Shown here in pieces: positions 9,127 to 18,590 of a stretch of 64,000 nucleotides of DNA (within the stretch, counting starts at the first letter, position 1; each line of letters begins with the position of its first letter). Source of the DNA: Saccharomycopsis crataegensis (Eukaryota; Ascomycota; Saccharomycetes; Ascoideales; Saccharomycopsidaceae); assembly GCF_037102585.1 (NCBI RefSeq), contig NW_027043821.1:372001-436000 (forward strand). Direction: 5' to 3'. The notes beneath the pieces were generated by a model. The model searched no databases and was not told the DNA's origin. It saw nothing but the letters and a program-made list of their open reading frames with translations. Position numbers and translations under genes: made by a program.

Positions 9127-11814
9127 TTAGGGGTTCATTTTGTTATTTCTTTTACTGGAATTGGCATTTTCAATTTCATTCAATGCTTCCTCATTAAAAT
9201 AATGAGATGCATAATCTTTCAAAATTCTTTCATCATCAATAACTAAGACATTTCTCATATACTCTTTAGTGGTGAGCACCAATTCATTGTAAATTAATAA
9301 TTTCACTGGTGGTTTCTTCTTGAAAAGCGATGATGATGGGTGGATAAAGACTTCTTGCTGTTTTTTGAGATTGCGGTATGATGTTCCAGATTTAGTTAGC
9401 TTAGAAGTGTTCGGGAAAAATCCAGAGGCAATAGATATCTTGACATTCAAAATTAATTTTTTGAAGGAGTCATCATTATCATCATCATCATCTGATGGTT
9501 TTCTATTAAGTGAACTATTGGATGACTCTTGAATGAACAATTCGTTCTTTCCACATAATCTTTCTAGTTGGTTTCTGACATTTCTAATTCTATTCAAGGT
9601 CTTGTGTTGGATGAAGTTATCTTTACACCATTGATATGAATATCCATTGTCAACCCACTGATTCCAAACTTCCAAATACATGAAATGATCTCCGTGGTCT
9701 TTGTACCTATTGTTGAAGTTTTCCTTTGCCTTTTGCGCCATTTCTTTATTGTTTTTCGGAACATAAAATAGAGAGCCAGATTCAGTCAACATCGATACAA
9801 TCGATAGAATTTCAGATAAGCAATTCTTTCGGTTACCGGTGATCAAAACTTTGCTAAACATTGGATCAAGAGGAAATTCAGACATCACTTTCCCTAGTTT
9901 CGTTAATTCACCAGCTTCATTCATAGCACCAAGTGCATAAAGTAGCTCTAAAGACTTGATCAAAAGATCATTAGATGGTTTATCCAAAAATTCAAAATTC
10001 AAAATATCATATATACCCAAAGACAACAACATCAAAATAATCCCCGATAAGTTACTCCGAAGAATTTCTGGAGTTGGCTGTTTTGGTAATTCATTCTTAA
10101 ATGACCATTTTGTGTATAGCCTAAAACATTTACCAGGTCCAACTCTTCCCGCTCTACCAGCACGTTGCTGAGCAGAAGCTTGTGAGCATGGAACAACGAC
10201 CAAACTCTCCATACCTGTTGTTGGATTGAAAACTTTTTCCTTTACAAATCCTGGATCGATGACGTATTTGATACCATCAATAGTGATGGAAGTCTCGGCA
10301 ATGTTGGTAGCCAAAACAACTTTTCTAGAACCCTGGGGAGTAGGCTCGAAAATCTTTGTTTGTAATTCGATGGGTAAGTTAGAATAAATTGGAGCAATTA
10401 TAAGAGGCTTTATTTTATTCCCTAGCTTAGCACAAGTATCCTTTAGAATTTCCTCTATCGCTTCGATTTCCTCTTGACCAGTTAAAAACACTAAAATGTC
10501 ACCAGGAGTATCTTGACTTAAATGAATCTGGAAAATAGTAGTGACAGAAGCAAACAAATAGTTGGACTCGGGTTGCTCGGTATAAAAAATATCAACTGGG
10601 TATCTTCTCCCCGGAACATTGAAAATGGGAACATTTCCAAAAAAATCAGAGAATTTCTTAGAATTGACAGTCGCAGAACTAATGATAACTTTTAGATCCT
10701 TATTTATTTTCACTATATCTTTTAATAGCCCCAATAATATATCTGTGCTGATGGTTCTTTCATGGGCTTCATCGATGATGATGGCAGAATAGCTTTTCAT
10801 TTCGGGGTCTATTAAAAACTCTCTTAATAACATACCATCAGTGACGTACTTAATTAAGGTCTTTTCACTAGATTTGTCATCAAATCTGATGGTATAACCG
10901 ACTTCATTTCCTAATTTAAATCCCATTTCCTCTGCCACTCTAGTGGCGACAGAAGTTGCAGCCACCCTTCTTGGTTGAGTAATCGCAATTTTTTTATAAG
11001 TAGTTGTATCGTCGTTATCAAAGTTATTACAAAGTCCTGCCTCATAAAGATATTGAGGCAATTGAGTTGTCTTACCTGAACCTGTTTCCCCGACAAAAAT
11101 TAAAATTTGATATTTCTTAATTGCATCAATTATGTCTTGCTTGTATTTGTACACTGGTAATGACTTCTTTGTTTCTTCGATAGATTTCTTTTTTGCTCTT
11201 CTTTCCTCATCCTTAAGTCTAGTCTCTTCGTGTTTTTCATCTCGAATTTCTGAAAGCTCATCAACTATGGACAATTTCTCATCACTGTTCACAAAGTTAA
11301 TGTTTTGGGAATCATCAAATACAAATTCATAATTTTCACTTCCTGGGAGATTTAGAGATGTCGGATCCTCAAAGTTTTCCTCCAATTTCATATTTCCTGA
11401 TGTCACTAGCATAGATTTCCTTTGGTTACTTTCCCAAGTTTGGAACGAAGACTGGTCATTTGGCTCACCACGGCCCTGGGATTTCCTAACATTTAAAAGA
11501 TCCTTCTTTCTTTTCTTATCAATCTTGTTATCTTCGGTGAAGTAATCCTTGGGTAGTTCATAATTAAAATTCAATTGATTGTATATTTGGTCACTGAGAT
11601 CTCTCCTCTGTAACACAATATCCAATATCTCCTTTTTGTATTCATAGTCATCCTGTTCTCGTTTTGATAGGTTTGACCAGCCATAATCCTTGATATCGTT
11701 ATTATATTCTATAACCTCCTGCTTCAATACTAGAAGTTTTGTTTCTTCACGCCTCGACAAGTAAGACTGTCTGGCAAGCTTCCTTAGCTCAGAAAGATCT
11801 TCACCGGAAGACAT
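9127..11814 (-). CDS. PRP2: Spliceosomal DEAH-box RNA helicase Prp2
   Basis: An 895-residue DEAH/RHA helicase. Prp2 remodels the activated spliceosome before the first transesterification. Walker A is GETGSGKTT (242-250), motif II is DEAH (348-351), then SAT, and motif VI is QQRAGRAGRVGPG. Winged-helix, ratchet and OB-fold regions follow. The N-terminal ~215 residues are charged and helical with no S1 domain. That and the length (yeast Prp2 is 876) separate it from Prp22, Prp16 and Prp43. The start of the N-terminal region (RQSYLSRREETKLLVL) resembles the Prp2-type extension. It shares a short divergent promoter with the DCP2-like gene. Confidence 0.88.
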   Translation of the reverse strand: MSSGEDLSELRKLARQSYLSRREETKLLVLKQEVIEYNNDIKDYGWSNLSKREQDDYEYKKEILDIVLQRRDLSDQIYNQLNFNYELPKDYFTEDNKIDKKRKKDLLNVRKSQGRGEPNDQSSFQTWESNQRKSMLVTSGNMKLEENFEDPTSLNLPGSENYEFVFDDSQNINFVNSDEKLSIVDELSEIRDEKHEETRLKDEERRAKKKSIEETKKSLPVYKYKQDIIDAIKKYQILIFVGETGSGKTTQLPQYLYEAGLCNNFDNDDTTTYKKIAITQPRRVAATSVATRVAEEMGFKLGNEVGYTIRFDDKSSEKTLIKYVTDGMLLREFLIDPEMKSYSAIIIDEAHERTISTDILLGLLKDIVKINKDLKVIISSATVNSKKFSDFFGNVPIFNVPGRRYPVDIFYTEQPESNYLFASVTTIFQIHLSQDTPGDILVFLTGQEEIEAIEEILKDTCAKLGNKIKPLIIAPIYSNLPIELQTKIFEPTPQGSRKVVLATNIAETSITIDGIKYVIDPGFVKEKVFNPTTGMESLVVVPCSQASAQQRAGRAGRVGPGKCFRLYTKWSFKNELPKQPTPEILRSNLSGIILMLLSLGIYDILNFEFLDKPSNDLLIKSLELLYALGAMNEAGELTKLGKVMSEFPLDPMFSKVLITGNRKNCLSEILSIVSMLTESGSLFYVPKNNKEMAQKAKENFNNRYKDHGDHFMYLEVWNQWVDNGYSYQWCKDNFIQHKTLNRIRNVRNQLERLCGKNELFIQESSNSSLNRKPSDDDDDNDDSFKKLILNVKISIASGFFPNTSKLTKSGTSYRNLKKQQEVFIHPSSSLFKKKPPVKLLIYNELVLTTKEYMRNVLVIDDERILKDYASHYFNEEALNEIENANSSKRNNKMNP

Positions 11815-12037
11815 CTTCTATCTTATTTTGATTTCTTTGAATGTTTATTTTCCAGTAGAGATGATTTATTAATAAAAGAAAAAAAAAAAAAAGAAAAATA
11901 GGTCTTCGCTCAAAGAGGGTTCGTCACCCCGCGACACAGATCAGCAGCGTTTTGTTGATAATTTTATGTAAAACTAAGGATTGAAAGACATTCGCCACCA
12001 TCCACTTTCCATCTGCTTCAACCAATTCATCAATGAG
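11815..12037. promoter_or_regulatory. Short divergent promoter, PRP2 / DCP2-like gene
   Basis: A 223-bp intergenic space between divergently transcribed genes. It contains a run of A near 11880-11895, of the kind that excludes nucleosomes in yeast promoters. The open frame of the DCP2-like gene extends upstream to a TTG at 11981 without an ATG, so that stretch is probably 5' UTR. Confidence 0.5.
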
Positions 12038-13786
12038 ATGAGCATAGTGTTAGACCAGAGGAACAATGATTTTGAATTGAATACCGCAGTAGAGGATGCG
12101 GCGACACGGTTTGTGATAAATGACTCCTATTCGACAACGGAACAACTATTTGCCCAAATAGAGGAAGGCTATTGGTTTTTCACAAATGCCACAAGAGTCA
12201 CTTATCTCAAATTGACTACCATAAATTTGAAGCATTTTGCAAATCTAATATTTGAAAAGTACCCTTTCATTTTTCCCGGGAAAAATAAACATGACTTGTT
12301 GGTTGAGTTTGATAGATACAAGGCTTCCACTCAAGTCTGTGGTGTGGTGCTATTTGATGAGTCACTAAGTAAGATCGTATTGATCCAGTCTCTGTTATGT
12401 AACTCTTGGAGGTTCCCATCCTGTACTATTAGCAAGGTTGATAATGCTTTGGAGAGTGCCATTCGCGCTTGTTTATATCAAACTGGAATTGATGTTAGTG
12501 GTTTAGTTCATGAGGATTATATAATTGAAAGAACTATACAGGGAACAACCCATATGCTTTATATGGTGAAGATTCTTCCAGAGAGAACTATTGTCCAGTC
12601 GTCTAGTGGGAATAGAGCTCGATGGGAAAATTGGAGCACAGTGGTTGAGAAATGCAAATCTGCGACTGAGGGGTTTAAGTTCTCTTCCATTAAATACATG
12701 ATTCAACCAATCTCAATTTGGAGAAAGAAGATTCAGAACTCAATAATATTATCCCAACAATTGAAATTGGAGGCAGAAGCACTATTGAAGGAATTATTAG
12801 GAATAACAGAATCTGTCAAAGCTGCGCAAAAGACAGACACTAATTCAAACTGCAGACCAGATCACAACACATCACAAGTACGCAGCGAAAATGGAGAGGG
12901 ATATAATCAACTGTACCCAAAAATATATAAAAATCCCTCTCAGATATCACGACCAATGAAAGAGATTAAAATATTGAAACGTCTGTCTATTGCAAGCTCG
13001 CCATTTAAGCCAACAAATTCCAAGATGGCTAATCAGAAGATCACAATTCTTAAAAGGGTTCCGAAATCTGATAATTCTAGAACATCTACAGATGAAAATC
13101 AATTTGTGAACCAAATTTTCAAATCACAGCAAACAATAAACCCTTCTGATGTCGAAGCTTTTGCTGATCCTGACCTGTCACTAAATTCACTGGAATCCAC
13201 ACCAAGTGGTCCTAATTCTACATCGTTACGGCCGCTGTTAGAAAAACCAATCTTTAATTATCCCAACCATCTTCATGAGGACTCAGAATCATCTCATCTG
13301 GATGAAATTGAGTATTCTTCAACTAATGACAATGCAAATATGGAGATTCCGACCATTGGGGCATTATTTACCGCAGTATCAACAGAGGAACTGTCACCAC
13401 TGCTGAGCGCATCACTATCTAGTTCAATTCTGCAAAACTATTACCGTAAACCGGTTATTGACCCAAAAAAGATTAAAATTCTTAAAAGGGGTGACAATCA
13501 GAATGGCATACCAAATAACACAATTTGTAACCAATCGTCTTTCCCATTAAAAGCTCCTGGGGCGCTGACGGAAAAACCTATGCATTTCCCTGCGGCCTAT
13601 CAAACGTTTATCAATGCCAACTTTAATAGCCTTACGTATTCTGATTATGAATTGAAGAATAAAATTCTTGATGAAAGCTACTGCAAGTATTCGTCGGAAG
13701 AAGAATCGTCAGAAGGGGATTCCGATGAAGATGAAGCAGGAAAGAGAGAGCTTTTGGAATTATTAAGGGGGATTGGCGGTCCCTAA
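12038..13786 (+). CDS. DCP2: Dcp2-family mRNA-decapping homologue with a degenerate Nudix motif
   Basis: A 582-residue homologue of Dcp2, the mRNA decapping enzyme. The N-terminal helical (Dcp1-binding) domain aligns well (RFVIND, EEGYWFFTN, FEKYPF), followed by the Nudix fold and box B, ending near ELLGI as in yeast Dcp2. The catalytic Nudix box is lost: the usual FPRGKISKDE is FPSCTISKVD (126-135), and the RExxEE helix is RACLYQTG (143-150), so the metal-binding glutamates at 144, 147 and 148 are Ala, Tyr and Gln. The disordered tail has three KI(K/T)ILKR repeats (near 309, 334 and 478) and an acidic end. ATG 12038 matches the yeast N-terminus. The frame is open and coding-like, which suggests a pseudoenzyme rather than a pseudogene. 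The symbol names the family; an active DCP2 should exist elsewhere. Confidence 0.85.
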   Translation: MSIVLDQRNNDFELNTAVEDAATRFVINDSYSTTEQLFAQIEEGYWFFTNATRVTYLKLTTINLKHFANLIFEKYPFIFPGKNKHDLLVEFDRYKASTQVCGVVLFDESLSKIVLIQSLLCNSWRFPSCTISKVDNALESAIRACLYQTGIDVSGLVHEDYIIERTIQGTTHMLYMVKILPERTIVQSSSGNRARWENWSTVVEKCKSATEGFKFSSIKYMIQPISIWRKKIQNSIILSQQLKLEAEALLKELLGITESVKAAQKTDTNSNCRPDHNTSQVRSENGEGYNQLYPKIYKNPSQISRPMKEIKILKRLSIASSPFKPTNSKMANQKITILKRVPKSDNSRTSTDENQFVNQIFKSQQTINPSDVEAFADPDLSLNSLESTPSGPNSTSLRPLLEKPIFNYPNHLHEDSESSHLDEIEYSSTNDNANMEIPTIGALFTAVSTEELSPLLSASLSSSILQNYYRKPVIDPKKIKILKRGDNQNGIPNNTICNQSSFPLKAPGALTEKPMHFPAAYQTFINANFNSLTYSDYELKNKILDESYCKYSSEEESSEGDSDEDEAGKRELLELLRGIGGP

Positions 13787-14450
13787 AGATTTATTGAAAA
13801 GTCCCCTTCGCTATTACAGAATTTACAGTTTTTTTTTTTTTTTTTTTTTTTCATTTTATTTCAGTAAACGATTATAGCGTTAATTTCACTCAAGAAAAAG
13901 GGTAGATGATCTAGGAATGAGGTTAACAGCGTTAAGCTGTTCTTGACTTGTAGATGAAGAAGAGACATGACCCAGAAATGACAACGGAGAACACTTGAAT
14001 GAGGGTATAAAGAAGTAGAGTCTTATATATTGGGATTTAATATCCAAAATAAAAGATCAAAACAATACCCGATATGCTTTTGGGTACCAGACCCTTTATC
14101 TTCGTTGCGTCTAAATCACAACAAGTATGATCATATATATTATATATATAACCTGTTGCTGCTTTTGACGATTCTGATGATTTTTACAAGATGTAATTAA
14201 ACAGATTCTTTAATGCTCATTGACCATACAAAAGATACCTAACAAAAAAAAAATCTCAAAAAACAGAATCGACCTGGAAGTAATCTTCAAAGAGAGAAAT
14301 AAAAAAAAAATAAGTGGGAAAAAAAAAATAAGTACATCAGTCGTTCTGTTAGTTGTTTTCTATACCATATCTCAATTTTGAACATCAATTGTTGATAATG
14401 GTATTTTCTTGACGTTATTATAATTCTTTAATGGAGAAAAATTAGGCTTA
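12225..14450. repeat. Duplicated DCP2-kinase junction, copy 1 (full length)
   Basis: Source copy of a segmental duplication. It spans DCP2-like coding sequence from its codon 63 to the end, the 3' intergenic DNA, and the last ~80 bases of the kinase coding sequence (through the aggctta at 14444-14450). The second copy lies at 18132-19257. Bases 12685-13781 are absent from copy 2. Identity stops sharply at both ends. Confidence 0.93.
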
Positions 14451-14490
14451 ATATATAACTAATTTCGTTTTTGGCTGTGCTATTATCACA

Positions 14491-14998
14491 TGTTGAACCA
14501 CAAAACTATTATGGTATGCACACATTATATAACATGTCAGTTGATTTCTGCACACAAGTGAACACTTTATTAATCACCACTGCCATGTGGCGCACTACCT
14601 CAGTACTGACAACAACCTTCACAATAAAATAGACTGACTACCTGCGCCCCAACTCACCACCAAGTGCACGCACCCACTTTGGTTTACGCTCAACTGCGAA
14701 ATTTGAGGTTCAACTAGTGATTGTTTGGATGTATAGATGTGTACCGTTTCATCCGTTAAAGCTTCCCAAAATCGTAATAATTCTTTTTTCGAAGGGTTTA
14801 GAACACTCTAAATTCGCTGAAAAGTTTATTCTACACATAAAACATATCTCAATACCACACACAACCCCCTCACAAGGGGGGTGTAGAACAGTTTGGAATT
14901 ACCAAGATATTCCATGGATCAACGAATACTCTGGTATTCTACAAAGTAAAAACTTCTTAATATCGTAATAGATCTTTACAAGGGGGTGCACAACAACA
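14491..14998. mobile_element. Candidate solo LTR of a retrotransposon (fossil)
   Basis: A roughly 508-bp segment that begins TGTTGAACC and ends in CAACAACA, the usual TG...CA termini of fungal LTRs. It has no internal coding region and no second LTR nearby. It holds two copies of ACAAGGGGGTG (14873 and 14978). I see no matching target-site duplication. It lies only 40 bp inside the left edge of the 3.7-kb insert. The family cannot be assigned (Ty1/copia- or Ty3-like are both possible) and the call rests on termini and length only. Confidence 0.4.
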
Positions 14999-15849
14999 TC
15001 CTAGATCGATAAGAGCATTTTAATTGTCACTAGATGCTATACCTGACCGAATATATTTTAACTTTCTCTTCAATTTTTGACACTATGGTTTTTCCAGTTC
15101 ATGGGTTCACTTTCAAGCAAACTACCACCGGAGCAAGGACCGCGTGGAAAGTTAGTGTGATAGGGAAAGAACTATCTCCAAGCAATCTGATATTCTCAAA
15201 TACCAGAGGGAAACAAAATCAAAAATGATGCAATTATGAATACCAACAAAAGGCTATAAAAATATTAACATTATCGGATCCGTGTGCTTGCTTTCCATGA
15301 GTCTGTCTAAGTATCCGTGGGAAAAGCTTCATTTTCACCTTTTTTTTTTCTGGCATTCTCAGCAATTTTGAGGCAAGGCACAATTTTTGGCCTGCATGCA
15401 AATCCATTCATTTTAGAGCATTAGAAATGCTTTACAACAGAGTTGATATTGGTAAAAAAAAATATTAATGGAAAATAAATATATAAAAATATTGTTTGAG
15501 AGTAGTTTCAATAAATTTGTTCATTTGAAATCATGAAAACAGATACAACTTTTCATAAATCTTCTTTTTATTTTTATTCTTTCGGGGTGCCATATGCACG
15601 AGCCCATCCAACATGGGGCACTTGGGGAAATACATGAAGATTGGGAGTATCTTAGTTCTAAATTTAACAAAGATTAGTAGGTAGGCACAAGAGAGATAAT
15701 TTACTCTATAATGTCCATAAATCATATAAATATAAGTCATTCTCTACCTTGTTTCAATTTCACTTTTTTGAATTTAACTTTCATCATCAACTTTTATTTA
15801 TTCATATTCCAAAGGAAAAAATATACTTATATATATATATATATAAATA
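14999..15849. promoter_or_regulatory. Upstream region of the secreted protease gene
   Basis: About 850 bp without a supported gene. Just before the ATG is a (TA)n tract (about 15825-15846), with another TATA-like stretch near 15725-15737. The remainder is AT-rich. Short open frames here have no coding character. Confidence 0.5.
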
Positions 15850-17055
15850 ATGCAATTATCTAGCACTATTCTTTTTTCTGTTCTTGCATCTTTATCTTCA
15901 ATTGCCTCCGCTGCTCCTGTTGACAAGCGTGATGCTAAATCCTTGAAGATCGATTTCAGTGTTGAAAGACTTCCATCAGATGCCCAAAGCACTGGTCAAA
16001 GAAAGTCAGTTTACAGTGCTGTCAATCTTAATTTACAAAATGAATACTCCAAATATATGGCTGAAATCCAAATGGGATCACCAGGTCAAACCATTCATGT
16101 TGATGTCGACACTGGCTCTTCCGACTTGTGGGTTCCTGCTGTTGGCACCAAATCTACAGGAGGTACTTATGATGCTTCTAAATCCAGCTCATACAAGAAA
16201 GTTTCCAATGGCTTCATGATCGGTTACGGTGATGGTTCCAAGGCCTTTGGTGACTGGGCTACTGAAGATGTCACTGTTGGTGGTGCCACTGTTAAGGACA
16301 TGCAATTCGGTTACGCCACTAACCAAACTGTCGGCACTGGTTTATTGGGGGTTGGCTTCGAAGGTAATGAAGCCCCAGTCGCAATCAACGGTTCTAGTTT
16401 TGAATATCCAAATTTCCCAGCCCAATTAAAGGCACAAGGTATCATTGAAAAGAATGCTTACTCTTTGTATTTAAACTCCCTTGAAGCTGATTCTGGATCC
16501 ATCTTGTTCGGGGCTGTTGACAAGGCTAAGTTTGACGGCGACTTGAAATATTTGGATTTGGTTAATATTGATGATGAGGGTCAAGCCACTGACTCACCAG
16601 TTGCTTTCTTTGTTGACTTGGATACTGTTTCCACTTCTTCTCAAACTTTCACTAATGGTACTACCTACCCAGCTTTGCTCGATTCTGGTACCACCTTGAT
16701 CTACGCGCCAGGTGAAATTGCCACTACTTTCGGCAAGAAGTACGGCCACAAGGTTCCATTTGTTGACATGTACTTTACCTCTTGTAATACTGTGGGTGAG
16801 CCAGTTGAATTCACTTTCGGTGACAAGATCATCACTGTCCCATTCAAAGACTTGTTGTACCACTTCAACGGTAAGGCTTCCAAATCATTCTTGAACCAAT
16901 GTCTCATTGGTCTTGTTCCAAACCCATCTAACTACTACATCTTGGGTGATGGTTTCTTGAGATCTGCTTATGTCAGCTACGATTTAGATGACAAGAAGGT
17001 TGGTATTGCCCAAGTTAAATACACTGATGAATCTGAAATTGAATTGATCCAATAA
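15850..17055 (+). CDS. Secreted aspartyl (pepsin-like) protease
   Basis: A 401-residue secreted aspartyl protease of the yeast SAP/yapsin group. Residues 1-21 form a signal peptide ending ASAAP. A Kex2-type Lys-Arg lies at 26-27, and a second possible pro-site at 51-52 is Arg-Lys rather than Lys-Arg. The two catalytic motifs are DTGSSDLWV (Asp87) and DSGTTLIYAP (Asp278), with flap Tyr in the YGDGS motif. Only the C-lobe Cys pair is present; the N-lobe disulfide loop usual in Candida Saps is missing. There is no GPI signal, so it is probably released. Codon choice is strongly biased (GGT, GCT, TTG, TCC), which suggests high expression. It sits alone within an insert flanked by duplicated DNA. 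Confidence 0.92.
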   Translation: MQLSSTILFSVLASLSSIASAAPVDKRDAKSLKIDFSVERLPSDAQSTGQRKSVYSAVNLNLQNEYSKYMAEIQMGSPGQTIHVDVDTGSSDLWVPAVGTKSTGGTYDASKSSSYKKVSNGFMIGYGDGSKAFGDWATEDVTVGGATVKDMQFGYATNQTVGTGLLGVGFEGNEAPVAINGSSFEYPNFPAQLKAQGIIEKNAYSLYLNSLEADSGSILFGAVDKAKFDGDLKYLDLVNIDDEGQATDSPVAFFVDLDTVSTSSQTFTNGTTYPALLDSGTTLIYAPGEIATTFGKKYGHKVPFVDMYFTSCNTVGEPVEFTFGDKIITVPFKDLLYHFNGKASKSFLNQCLIGLVPNPSNYYILGDGFLRSAYVSYDLDDKKVGIAQVKYTDESEIELIQ

Positions 17056-17706
17056 ATTATCGGGTATCATGTCTGAACATAACACTTTACTTCTTTCGCC
17101 TTTTTCATTTCTTTTCACCACAATTGTGATCTAGTGTATCGATTACATTGGAAAATTATTTTTCATTTCTTCAGGTTTTTAATATTACTTTAATTAATTT
17201 ATGAGTTTTTTGAATTTATTATAGACAATGACAAATTAAGCATTTGTAGGACTTTTAATCCATAGTATATATATTGCGGAGAAAATGAAGGGCTACAATT
17301 TTCCACTATTACTTACACATGCATGTCGCTTTATGAATTGAAGTAAATATTTGAGGGCCTGCCTTCAAGCTTCAACTTCCATTAATTCTTCATTTGCTTC
17401 AATGTATTCCGAGTTTTCAGCCGAAAAAAAAAAAATCATGGATTGTGTCTTAAATTACAAAGTATGTGTGATAATCCGCGTTTGTGAATATCTGCCGGAG
17501 AATATAAGTTAATGATAGAGTTTTTTGATATTGCAAACGACAGTATACCTTTGTCTCACATAAACATGAACCTTAAATTAAAGTCCATTCTTTTTATTTT
17601 CATTTTTGGTCTCTTTATTTCTATTGGATTGGTGATGATAAGATTTGTTTTTTGTTTTTTTCCTGTAGCCTCATCATTAGCTTTTTTTTCATGTTTTTTC
17701 TCTATG
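17056..17706. other. Protease 3' region, no gene seen
   Basis: About 650 bp of AT-rich DNA between the protease stop and the mitochondrial gene relic. Open frames on both strands here are low-complexity and Phe-rich. Nothing else is supported. Confidence 0.55.
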
Positions 17707-18131
17707 TCATTCCCTTCTAGCACCCACTTCTTCTGGATCGATGTATGTACCAGGCACAAGACTTCTGGTAGATCCACGAGGAATAACTCTTTCATTGGTA
17801 AGTTCATGGAAAACTTTTTCCGGTTGGTTCAATTTGAACAACTTGAACAAGCTCTGGGTGGCAGCCACACGGTCAAAGTAAGCTTTTTGTTGGACTTCTG
17901 TTTCTTCAGCAGTAAGCACCCACGATGGATTGTAATACTGTCTTGCCCATCTTTTCTTCATAAGATTTGTTGAAATAGTAAATACCAAAGATACCGGCAC
18001 TAGCAGCAAGCAAGTAGCGGGTCCATGGATTAAGAAGATGTTGTTCTTCTGCTAGTTCTGGACCATGATGGTGGTGGCCGTGATCATCGTGATGTTCATC
18101 ATGGTGTTCAGCGTGGTGGTGACCGCTGAGC
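17707..18131 (-). pseudogene. Truncated relic of a mitochondrial membrane-protein gene, possibly a complex I accessory subunit
   Basis: Read on the minus strand: a His-rich segment (HHAEHHDEHHDDHGHHHH), then LLNPWTRYLLAASAGIFGIYYFNK (one hydrophobic helix), then a C-terminal part with KRWARQYYNPSWVL and SLVPGTYIDP, ending at a TGA at 17707-17709. The two halves are in different frames, with a one-base shift around 17960-17975. The 5' end is cut off at the duplication junction (18131/18132), so no native start remains. A His-rich N-terminus, one helix and a charged C-terminus resemble small complex I accessory subunits (17.8-kDa or NDUFB type), but the family is uncertain. An intact parent gene is expected elsewhere. 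Confidence 0.6.
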
Positions 18132-18590
18132 ATTTGAAGCATTTTGCAAATCTAATATTTGAAAAGTACCCTTTCATTTTCCCCGGGAAAAATAAACATG
18201 ACTTTTTGGTTGAGTTTGATAGATACAAGGCTTCCACTCAAGTCTGTGGTGTGGTGCTATTTGATGAGTCACTAAGTAAGATCGTATTGATCCAGTCTCT
18301 GTTATGTAACTCTTGGAGGTTCCCATCCTGTACTATTAGCAAGGTTGATAATGCTTTGGAGAGTGCCATTCGCGCTTGTTTATATCAAACTGGAATTGAT
18401 GTTAGTGGTTTAGTTCATGAGGATTATATAATTGAAAGAACTATACAGGGAATAACCCATATGCTTTATATGGTGAAGATTCTTCCAGAGAGAACTATTT
18501 TCTAGTCGTCTAGTGGGAATAGAGCTCGATGAGAAAATTGGAGCACAGTGGCTGAGAAATGCAAATCTGCGACTGAGGGGTTTAAGTTCT
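18132..18590 (+). pseudogene. DCP2-like gene fragment (second copy, decayed)
   Basis: Corresponds to 12225-12684 of the DCP2-like gene, covering part of the helical domain and the Nudix region. I count seven substitutions in about 460 bp, one of which makes an in-frame stop where the intact gene has Gln. The copy lacks the gene's 5' end and, beyond its right edge, 1,097 bp of the gene's 3' coding sequence. An ATG-containing frame (18065-18505) runs into it from the adjacent relic but is an accident of the fusion. Confidence 0.92.

Noticed and set aside
17512-17973. A 153-codon plus-strand open frame, partly hydrophobic
   Set aside because: It is antisense to the mitochondrial relic and its hydrophobic part is Phe-rich low-complexity DNA; no homology is visible.
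18065-18505. A 146-codon frame joining the relic region to the DCP2 fragment
   Set aside because: A chance fusion across the duplication breakpoint; the start part is antisense to the relic.
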